Positions 16,672 to 23,634 of a stretch of 47,147 nucleotides of DNA are shown here, piece after piece. The stretch lies in assembly GCA_025354065.1 (NCBI GenBank), contig JANXNM010000460.1:1-47147 (forward strand), in the 5' to 3' direction. Made by a program: the position numbers and the translations under genes. The notes under the pieces were generated by a model. The model saw only the letters and a list, made by a program, of their open reading frames with translations. It was not told the origin of the DNA and did not search any database. Source of the stretch: Synechococcales cyanobacterium 340R_concoct_173_sub. GTDB lineage: Bacteria; Cyanobacteriota; Cyanobacteriia; Leptolyngbyales; Leptolyngbyaceae. Numbering within the stretch: the first letter of the stretch is position 1; the number at the start of each line of letters is the position of its first letter.

Positions 16672-18438
16672 ATGATTTATTCTATTGCTGAACTCAACGA
16701 AATGAGTCAATTGCAGTTCACCGATATTCTAGGGAGTATTTTTGAACAAACCCCTTCGATCGCTTTTGAGTCTTGGAATCATCGGCCCTTCAAGGATTTT
16801 GATGCGCTCTATCAATCAATGGTGAATGTGTTGTGGCAACTGTCTTCAGAACAACAACTAGCCCTCATTCGATCGCACCCCGATCTCGGTAGCCGCCTCA
16901 AAATGGCTGAATTCTCAGTACAAGAGCAAGCAGGCGTTGGACTCGATTGTCTCTCTCCAGAACGGTTTGAGAAATTTCAAGCATTCAATCAACAATATCG
17001 CGATCGGTTTGATTTTCCGTTTATTATTGCAGTGAGAAATCATACACAAAATAGTATTTTACAAGCATTTAGCGATCGGTTAAACCATTCCTTAGAAGTC
17101 GAATTCAAACAAGCTTTAATCGAAATCCTAGAGATCGCAAAATTTCGCCTAAACCTCTTAGTCCCCCTTACCTTTGGCGTAGCCTTCCCGAAGGGCGTAG
17201 GGAATTTAGGCGAATCCCTGCGAATTAATGGCGATCGACTTATGGCACGTATTTTTGAATTAGCCAAAATTGGAAAATTATCCAACGGTGGTGTTTGTCG
17301 GTTGGCCTTTACAAAGGAAGATATTTTAGCAAGGGATCAAATCAGCCATTGGATGCAAGATGCAGGAATGACGGTGCGGGTCGATGCGGCGGGGAATTTG
17401 ATTGGTCGATATGCGGGTTCTGGAGAATTAGCAGCACTTGCAACGGGGTCTCATATTGATACGGTACCTGTGGGGGGAAAGTATGATGGTTGTCTGGGGG
17501 TGATTGCGGGAATTGAATTGGTTCAAACATTGAAAGATCACGATTTGCGATTGCAGCATCCGATCGAAGTCATTGTGTTTAGTGATGAAGAACGATCGGT
17601 AATTGGGTGTAAGGCCATGAGTGGTGGCATTGTAGATGGGCCAGAATACTATGCGAGACTCGATGGCACCCCGATTCAAATTTGTTTAGAAAAAGTGGGT
17701 GGTAATTGGGATCAAATTCATACCGCAAAACGCGATCGTAGTGAAATCAAAGCCTTTGTTGAACTTCATGTGGAGCAGGGTAGGGTGCTGGAGTCGGTGA
17801 ATTGTCCGATCGGCATTGTACAAGGCATTGTGGGGCAACATCGATTTGCGGTCAAAATTACAGGGCAAATGAACCATGCGGGGACAACACCTATGAACGA
17901 TCGTAAAGATGCCTTGTTGGCGGCGGCGAAGATTATTGTGGCGGTGAATGACATTGCGATCGCGACTCCCGGCGATCAAGTGGCTACAGTTGGCTATCTG
18001 ACCGTGTTGCCCAATGCAACGAATACGGTGGCGGGTGAGGCGGATTTGCGGATTGATTTACGGGATTTGCACAGTGATAATTTGATTTACTTAATTCAAG
18101 AGATTCGGGGGGCAATCGCAGAGATCTCCCTAGAAACAGGAACTCGAATCACCTTTACCGAAATGCTAAATCTTAAACCAACATTGGCGGAAAATAGTAT
18201 TCAAAGGACGATCGCACAAGTCTGTCAGAATCTCAATTTAGGCTATTTCTATCTTCCCAGTCGGGCGGGACATGATGCACAGGAAATGGGACGATTTACG
18301 GCGATGGGAATGATTTTTGTACCAAGTTTAAATGGGTTGAGTCATTCAGAGGCAGAATATACTAGTCCTGAACAGTGTATTCAGGGAACAAATGTTTTAC
18401 TTCAGACGTTTTTGAGAATCGATCGTTTTATTGTTTGA
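16672..18438 (+). CDS. Fusion of OHCU decarboxylase (UraD) and allantoate amidohydrolase (AllC-like)
   Basis: ATG 16672 is preferred because the protein then starts MIYSIAELNEMSQ as UraD proteins do; a TTG at 16630 overlaps the previous stop. The product is 588 residues. Residues 1-160 are UraD (OHCU to S-allantoin): His69 in SHPDL, Ser82/Glu85 in SVQEQAGVGLD, and FPFIIAVRNHT. Residues ~184-588 are an M20-type amidohydrolase (allantoate to ureidoglycine, NH3 and CO2): ATGSHIDTVPVGGKYDG (metal ligands His261, Asp272), SDEER, FVELHVEQG and SRAGHDAQEMG. The linker at about 164-182 is encoded by a small palindromic repeat. It completes the route to ureidoglycolate-level products. Confidence 0.92.
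   Translation: MIYSIAELNEMSQLQFTDILGSIFEQTPSIAFESWNHRPFKDFDALYQSMVNVLWQLSSEQQLALIRSHPDLGSRLKMAEFSVQEQAGVGLDCLSPERFEKFQAFNQQYRDRFDFPFIIAVRNHTQNSILQAFSDRLNHSLEVEFKQALIEILEIAKFRLNLLVPLTFGVAFPKGVGNLGESLRINGDRLMARIFELAKIGKLSNGGVCRLAFTKEDILARDQISHWMQDAGMTVRVDAAGNLIGRYAGSGELAALATGSHIDTVPVGGKYDGCLGVIAGIELVQTLKDHDLRLQHPIEVIVFSDEERSVIGCKAMSGGIVDGPEYYARLDGTPIQICLEKVGGNWDQIHTAKRDRSEIKAFVELHVEQGRVLESVNCPIGIVQGIVGQHRFAVKITGQMNHAGTTPMNDRKDALLAAAKIIVAVNDIAIATPGDQVATVGYLTVLPNATNTVAGEADLRIDLRDLHSDNLIYLIQEIRGAIAEISLETGTRITFTEMLNLKPTLAENSIQRTIAQVCQNLNLGYFYLPSRAGHDAQEMGRFTAMGMIFVPSLNGLSHSEAEYTSPEQCIQGTNVLLQTFLRIDRFIV
17163..17212. repeat. Small palindromic repeat inside the UraD-AllC coding region
   Basis: The core TAGCCTTCCCGAAGGGCGTA, flanked by CCCCTTACC and GGGAATTTAGG, resembles the short hairpin repeats dispersed in cyanobacterial genomes. 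It encodes VPLTFGVAFPKGVGNLGE, exactly at the boundary between the two enzyme domains, and keeps the frame open. The insertion is inferred, since no uninterrupted copy is visible here. Confidence 0.6.
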
Positions 18439-18439
18439 G

Positions 18440-18661
18440 GTTTTGTTGGCAGAATTGGAAAATGATATTTAAGATGCCTTTCCGCAAACAACTCCGCATC
18501 CCGCGACAAAATCACCGCATGAGTAGCACCTGCCCATCAGGACAAGCATTAATCGGATTAGGATAAGGCGCAGTCGGCGATCGTTTCAGCGCACTCAGTA
18601 ATCCATTTTTCAAACAAGATTTACCAGAATGGGGCGGACCACAAAGAACAAGCTTAATCAT
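18440..18661 (-). pseudogene. Remnant of a P-loop NTPase-like gene
   Basis: From ATG 18661 the frame reads MIKLVLCGPPHSGKSCLKNG with a Walker A-like GPPHSGKS, continues to ACPDGQVLLMR, and stops at 18512. A shift of frame continues as GATHAVILSRDAELFAERHL to about 18440. Both parts look like one protein, so the gene has an internal deletion plus a frameshift. The N-terminus recalls the cyanobacterial P-loop domain sometimes fused to Csx3 (CRISPR-associated), but that link rests on memory of a short motif. It is not expected to be functional. Confidence 0.5.
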
Positions 18662-18794
18662 GAGCATAGAAGTAATAATAAGAACTGTAACCTTGTATTT
18701 AACATCTCATCCCCTGGAAGACCACCATTCCATTTGTATTTATTTTCGTGATTACATTACAGAACTATTTCGGGAAGGTATTACGCGGCTCTTA

Positions 18795-19420
18795 TGAATG
18801 TCCCAGCGACGACCCTACGGTGGATTCTTACCCAGCCATCATGCTGGTGACGGCCTATATTGTGGAACGCAGATTGTGGAACGCGGACTGATTCTCAAAC
18901 CTTATGAAGTAGACTCGAAAACCACTGAGATGACCGCCTTACCCGCTTTTAGTCAGCAGATAGCCCTGAAGAGTTTCATGTTTGCCTTCGATGTCATGAA
19001 CACCCAAAAAAACAGCCAAGGTCATCATCAACAGTGAAAACGACTATTTAGGAGCGCTCAAAGGCAATCAATGGGGAGTATTGATGGCTGTCAAAGCCAA
19101 ATTTCAAGCCCAGGAAACTGTCATACAGGTCAATAAGGGCCATGGCCGGATTGAAAAGCGCAGGGTCACTATTAGTCCGAACTTGAGCAGGATCCCTGAT
19201 TTCCCAGGACTGAAAACCTTGATTCGAGTGGTTTCAGAGCAGCAGGTGATTCAGAGCGAATGAATTGAAGCTATTACGTCCGAGATCTAAGATCTAACCT
19301 AAGGGGAAGATGTTTCACGGATTCATACCCCACCGCTTGTGGAAATTGGGGCCATTGCCCGCAACGTTGCAACTTATATTACGACTACGGCTTCAAAAAT
19401 ATGACTCACGTTCAATGCCA
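18795..19420 (+). pseudogene. Degraded ISAs1-type (H-repeat) transposase
   Basis: Pieces of one transposase are readable in different frames. They include GLILKPYEVDSKTTEMTALP; then NDYLGALKGNQWGVLMAVKA, which matches the DYVLALKGNQ motif; then HGRIEKRRVTIS, followed by PDFPGLKTLIRV; and a final EDVSRIHTPPLVEIGAIARN near 19310-19380. A frameshift lies near 19010, and stops separate the last piece. An ATTGTGGAACGC duplication is visible near 18858-18882. The N-terminal half, inverted repeats and target duplications were not found. It is an old relic with no expected activity. Confidence 0.65.
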
Positions 19421-19535
19421 TTCTGGATTTAAGCTTAACTTACACAAATACCTTTTTAAAATAAAATAGACATGCTTTAGCCCTGAGAGTCTCAATTATC
19501 CTGTCAGATACAGAAAATCTAGTGAAAAGCAAAAA

Positions 19536-19585
19536 GTTTTTAGATGTTAAGCCTATATTTGTTTTTAGATGTTAAGCCTATATTT
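19536..19585. repeat. Exact 25-bp tandem duplication
   Basis: The 25-base unit at 19536-19560, starting GTTTTTAGATGTTAAG and ending CCTATATTT, is repeated without change at 19561-19585. Two copies only, upstream of the small acidic-tailed ORF. It may be a replication slippage product or a duplicated control element. Confidence 0.85.
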
Positions 19586-19630
19586 GCTAAAGTAATCACG
19601 TAGTTCTAATATTCACTTAACGCAACCTGT

Positions 19631-19866
19631 ATGACCGTCTCTCAGCAAAAAGTTTTTTGATAACAGATACTCAACGTGATGCTCTGCTCAGCTATTTACA
19701 AGAGCGTCCATACAAAGAAGTAGCGGCAGGAGTTAAGTTTCTTTTGAATGCTACTACCGCTACTTTGAGCGGCTCATCGGAAACTGAAGAGCCAGACCAA
19801 CCTGCGGTAGGTTCAGAAGACTCTGAACCCTTAGAAAATTCTGAACCCTCAGAAGATTCTGAATAG
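19631..19866 (+). CDS. Small hypothetical protein with acidic C-terminal tail, frame interrupted at a T-run
   Basis: ATG 19631 opens MTVSQQKVF and then meets TGA after a run of six T (19653-19658). One extra T would join it directly to the downstream frame LITDTQRDALLSYLQERPYK, which runs to 19866. Alternatively translation could begin at TTG 19657, giving 69 residues. The helical DALLSYLQERPYKEVAAGVKFL core is followed by a tail rich in Ser, Glu and Asp (SETEEPDQPAVGSEDSEP and similar). The tail style resembles that of the nearby protease at 20499-21872. No family is recognised. It may be a pseudogene, a sequencing error, or a case of slippage at the T-run. Confidence 0.45.
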
Positions 19867-20416
19867 CTTACTTAAGTAATGTACTATTTCATTTCTTTGG
19901 ACTATCCAAAAATATGATCTGTTGATCAATCTAGCATTTATTTTTGGATACACATTATTCAAAGGATGTAGGGTAAGTTTCGAGTATTACCAAAAAAACA
20001 AATAGGTACTCATACTTTTACGCTTAGAGTAGTGCCTATATTTCCACATGGTTTTAAAATATTACTTTTTGAGAGTGTTCTTCAAAACTATGTTCCGATT
20101 TGGTTCAAGATTTAATTCATGTTAAATTAAATCTATGGACTTCAAGCTTACATACCTAAATTTTTAGGCATTTAGATAATTTCATTAAGCAACACTTTGG
20201 GAGTTTTCTAATGCAGGGCGCAACGAGCGAGGAGACGTTTTAAGAACTCCAGATCGTTCTTCAACTCTCAGTAGAAACGGCTCAGTCACTACATTAAATA
20301 TTACCAGATGCTCATTAAGCGAGGCATTACTGGTTGCCGATCACTTTTTTAATCTCTAACGATCGTCTCATTCACCTGACCTTGACCGACATAAACATTT
20401 ACCAAAATACTATGTT
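19867..20416. other. Gene-poor AT-rich region with several short palindromes
   Basis: No credible gene is seen. Perfect inverted repeats include TTACTTAAGTAA (19868-19879, directly after the small ORF), GATTTAATT...AATTAAATC (20109-20133), and CCTAAATTTTTAGG (20155-20168). These could be terminators or protein-binding sites. The region appears to be decayed accessory sequence continuing from the transposase relic. Confidence 0.5.
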
Positions 20417-20417
20417 A

Positions 20418-20461
20418 TTACCCTTGAATCTGAATCATTCACGATCTAAATTCAAGGGTAA
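20418..20461 (-). terminator. Hairpin terminator after the papain-like protease gene
   Basis: TTACCCTTGAAT (20418-20429) and ATTCAAGGGTAA (20450-20461) form a perfect 12-bp stem with a 20-base loop, 37 bases beyond the protease stop codon. The U-tract on the minus strand is weak (AACATAG...), so termination is probable rather than certain. Confidence 0.6.
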
Positions 20462-20498
20462 TTATTCTTAAATCTCAGGTTGAACCTGCGATCGAGAG

Positions 20499-21872
20499 TT
20501 ATTCGTCTTCAGATTCGTCTTCAGATTCTTCCTCCTCTTCGTCTTCAGATTCCTGTTCCTCCTCTTCGTCCTCGTCAGATTCCTCTTCGTATTCTTCAGA
20601 TTCAGATTCCTCTTCGTATTCTTCAGATTCCTGTTCTTCAGATTCCTGTTCCTCAGATTCTTCTTCTTCCTCAGATTCTTCTTCGTTTTCAGATTCTAAA
20701 TCTTCGTCCTCTTCAGATTCATCATCTTCAAATTCATCATCTTCAAATTCATCCTCCTCAGAAGACTCGAAATAGGCTTCAAATGATTCTTCTGAATACA
20801 GCGATTCCAAATCACCATATTGTTCAACGTAGTCTACGATCGGCACAAACCCTTCTTCAACGGTATAGACGAGTTGTTCTAAATACACTACTTCATAGGC
20901 TTGATATTCCTCCCCCACCATCACTTCCTGGTAAGCACCAGGTGTTTGAATTGCGCGAGCGACTTCGGCTTTCTGACTACTAAAGATAGATGTGCCTTCA
21001 CCTTGATAACCTTTGGCCTGGATACCTTTGCTGAGATCTTTGGTTTTTTGATCGGCATTGGGAGAGAGAGCGCCTCGGAGCACTAAAGCCCAACAGTCAG
21101 CATTTAATTCTGGATTGGCCATATAGTCGTAGGGAATATAGCAATATCCGCCATCTCCCCAATCTTCACCCCAGGAATTCCGAACAATGAAAACCTGATC
21201 GGGGTCGGAATATCCCACACAAAGCATGGCATGACCACCATCATGATTATCCTGTTCCACATCGGGCATAGGAACTAATCCTTCTGGACCTGCCTTTTCA
21301 AATGAACTAAAAAGTTGCAAACCAAAGATAAAGGGAAAACCACTGGCGAGGCAGTTTTTCATGGTCTGAAGCTCAACCTGAACTGGACAAGGAACAGGAT
21401 TGAGGGGAAACCCTTTGGCTTCTATATATGCTTCTTTATGGGGCTGTTCTAGAATTTGTTCAGCATCGAAGGGCCATGTTGCTTCTGAACAGACACCGAG
21501 TTTTTTCGCAACTTTAGTACAACTGCTGAGATAGGTGCCCTGATCCTTACTCGTATCACCATCCAACTCACGAGCATTGTAATAAATAAACAGACGGCTC
21601 ACATCTTCATTACTGTTTTTGAGTCGTTTTAATAGGTATTCGTAAGCCCCCGCCATGGCATTCGCGGCACAACTGCTAGTGGCACTTTGGTTCTCAACGG
21701 GACTCATGTGAGGCCGTAGGTCGATTTGGGATGGATTTTTAGCCCGATCGTCCTGAAAAAGATCAGATTTAGGTTGTTTACGATCGGCTTGGTATCCCCC
21801 TAAATTAAAAGTTTGGCCAGATGCGTTTTGGATGACCGTCGATCGACGAACTTGGCGAAAATGTTTAGGCAC
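20499..21872 (-). CDS. C1 (papain-like) cysteine protease with long acidic C-terminal tail
   Basis: The 457-residue protein has a complete papain-like triad: oxyanion Gln62 and nucleophile Cys68 in NQSATSSCAANAMAGAYEYL, His214 in HDGGHAMLCVGYSD, and Asn232 in VRNSWGEDWGDGGYCYIPY. No signal peptide or obvious inhibitory propeptide is visible; the ~45 N-terminal residues (FRQVRRSTVIQNASGQTFNLGG) are of unknown role. Residues ~361-457 are almost only Glu, Ser and Asp with a few Tyr and Phe, a low-complexity tail of about 97 residues. Such bacterial C1A proteases have few characterised members. The tail could bind Ca2+ or cationic surfaces. It is monocistronic, with a hairpin downstream. Confidence 0.9.
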   Translation of the reverse strand: MPKHFRQVRRSTVIQNASGQTFNLGGYQADRKQPKSDLFQDDRAKNPSQIDLRPHMSPVENQSATSSCAANAMAGAYEYLLKRLKNSNEDVSRLFIYYNARELDGDTSKDQGTYLSSCTKVAKKLGVCSEATWPFDAEQILEQPHKEAYIEAKGFPLNPVPCPVQVELQTMKNCLASGFPFIFGLQLFSSFEKAGPEGLVPMPDVEQDNHDGGHAMLCVGYSDPDQVFIVRNSWGEDWGDGGYCYIPYDYMANPELNADCWALVLRGALSPNADQKTKDLSKGIQAKGYQGEGTSIFSSQKAEVARAIQTPGAYQEVMVGEEYQAYEVVYLEQLVYTVEEGFVPIVDYVEQYGDLESLYSEESFEAYFESSEEDEFEDDEFEDDESEEDEDLESENEEESEEEEESEEQESEEQESEEYEEESESEEYEEESDEDEEEEQESEDEEEEESEDESEDE

Positions 21873-22081
21873 TGAAATATCCTTCAGATTGAGAGATAAA
21901 ATTTATCTGTACCTTTTGAGTGTTCCCTAAATATTTTACGATCGCTCGTCGCGTACGTTTGGATTAAGCAAATTCAGCGAGATTGATTTATTCCACTGCT
22001 TCTAATGCATCAAATCCTATAATCTTAACCATCAATTAAACTTGAGTTAGAATAAATACATATCTTGAAACCCATACGCCG

Positions 22082-23038
22082 ATGTCACTTCACCACCAGC
22101 AAACTTTTCTAAAAATCATCCTCATTACAAGCCTTACCCTTAGCGGTTGTAGCCCTGAAAAAGCCCGATCGCTTCAAGCCTCTGCCCTCCAATTCCGTAA
22201 TGAATCTTTAACCGCAATCACTGCGATCGACAGCCTGCGAAAACGCGAACTCGAAGCACCACCGCGCAACGAAAGTGATATTCGACAAACATTCATTTCA
22301 AATATTCTCAATTCCAGCATCGATCTCAATAGCCGGAATATTGACCTTGCAATTGATCCCTACCGCGTTCCAAATAGCACCGAATGGGACGACTTTGTAC
22401 AGGATTTAAAACTTCAATATGAACAATTTGCAGATATTTTTGACAATCTCGATCGTAAACCAGCCGTGAGTCGAGATGAAATGAAAAAAGCTGGAGAACA
22501 TGCTCGTAAACTTACGATTCAAATGGCACTGATTGCCAAAGCTTTGAGTGATAATCCACCAATATTGACCCAATATCGCACCCGAACCATTGTTAAATTA
22601 CGCAAAGTTCGCCGAGACTACCAAACACTTCAACTCAATTCAGACAACAATGTAACTCAACGTAAAGCAGATCTCGAAAATCAAACCGGAGAACTGCTAA
22701 ATGAATGGCGATCGATTCAACAAGATGAACGGATATTACTCGAAACAACCGTCACACAATGTATGCGCGCTGCCACAATGGGCAAACAAGTTATCGAAGC
22801 TGCCGAGCACTACGATGATCTCGATATTTCACAACTCAATGGCCTAATCCCAACTCTATTCACCACTGCCAGCAGCTTCACAGGTAAAGACTACAAAACC
22901 CTTCAACTTAAAGCCACACGGATCGTTAACGACCTTCAAACCGATCCCCTTTGGAGCAATGTCGCGCTACCATTGATCGATCGCATCAACACCGCCGCCG
23001 ATCGTCGCACTCCTTCATCTCGTCCCACAAATCCTTAA
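22082..23038 (+). CDS. Putative lipoprotein of unknown function
   Basis: The N-terminus is a lipoprotein signal (MSLHHQQTFLKIILITSLTLSGCS) with the lipobox LSGC, so it is likely anchored in a membrane via Cys23. The remaining ~295 residues are predicted mostly helical and charged, with repeated Leu/Arg/Glu patterns (SLRKRELEAPPRNESDIRQ, ARKLTIQMALIAKALS), suggesting a helical bundle or coiled coil. No enzyme motif is seen. A 100-residue gene follows after 6 bases, so the two are probably co-expressed. Function unknown. Confidence 0.8.
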   Translation: MSLHHQQTFLKIILITSLTLSGCSPEKARSLQASALQFRNESLTAITAIDSLRKRELEAPPRNESDIRQTFISNILNSSIDLNSRNIDLAIDPYRVPNSTEWDDFVQDLKLQYEQFADIFDNLDRKPAVSRDEMKKAGEHARKLTIQMALIAKALSDNPPILTQYRTRTIVKLRKVRRDYQTLQLNSDNNVTQRKADLENQTGELLNEWRSIQQDERILLETTVTQCMRAATMGKQVIEAAEHYDDLDISQLNGLIPTLFTTASSFTGKDYKTLQLKATRIVNDLQTDPLWSNVALPLIDRINTAADRRTPSSRPTNP

Positions 23039-23044
23039 TTCACC

Positions 23045-23347
23045 ATGGCAAATATCACCAATCAAACCTTTCTACAACAAACTGCTGATGTTTTGAGCAA
23101 TCTTGAAGTGCGCTATCAAGAAGCAAGTTTTGATGAACAAGTTCAGTTGCGAGACCTCCTCGATCAAGCTATGAATAGCTACTCAAGCGCTCGTCTGACG
23201 CTATTGAAAAACAAAGTAACATCCACTCCCGCCGACATTGCTAAAATGAATCAAATCAAACGAGATCTCGATCGAGCCATAGATTTTGGCAAGTTAATGA
23301 CCGTCAGCACCAAACTCGTCAGCTTCCTTACCAGCCGATTCTTTTAG
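23045..23347 (+). CDS. Small helical protein of unknown function
   Basis: The 100-residue protein (MANITNQTFLQQTADVLSNL...) is predicted all-helical, with no signal peptide, cysteine or known motif. It starts 6 bases after the lipoprotein stop and is likely translated from the same message. The C-terminus (TVSTKLVSFLTSRFF) is hydrophobic. I do not recognise a family. The pair may act together. Confidence 0.7.
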   Translation: MANITNQTFLQQTADVLSNLEVRYQEASFDEQVQLRDLLDQAMNSYSSARLTLLKNKVTSTPADIAKMNQIKRDLDRAIDFGKLMTVSTKLVSFLTSRFF

Positions 23348-23358
23348 ATCGATCGTGG

Positions 23359-23490
23359 TTAGGAATGAGGATTAAATAGCTGGAAATGAGAATTAAATAA
23401 GATCGACAATTTATAGATTCAATTCTTTAGCGCAATTTATTCGCTCGGTCTGTCCAGAAATCTCAGCCTTATTAAATCCTCATTCCTTAG
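23359..23490. repeat. MITE-like element, copy B (about 132 bp)
   Basis: The left end TTAGGAATGAGGATTAAATA and the right end (complement CTAAGGAATGAGGATTTAATA without its last base) are near-perfect inverted repeats. The interior carries the GATCGACAATTTATAGATTC and GCGCAATTTATTCGCTCGGT blocks also found in copy A at 4770-4991. Within the left arm the unit GGAATGAGGATTAAATA is partly duplicated. It sits between the small helical gene and the SLH protein gene. Confidence 0.65.
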
Positions 23491-23634
23491 TATCCCCATT
23501 TCAGGTATTTCAGCTAGCAAATTCCTAAGAATCAATAAATCTCCCCTATCTTCAGAGTTCCTAGATAAACTATAAAAGCCAAGCATAAAACTCATTCTCG
23601 GCCTTGTCTCTAGCCCCTTAGCCCTAACTACACC

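Noticed and set aside
19536..19585. Possible CRISPR repeat pair
   Set aside because: Only two head-to-tail copies with no spacer between them; a simple tandem duplication.
20480..20983. Plus-strand open frame rich in Leu, Pro, Gln and Ile opposite the protease tail
   Set aside because: It is the antisense reading of the acidic Glu/Ser/Asp repeats and has no family features.
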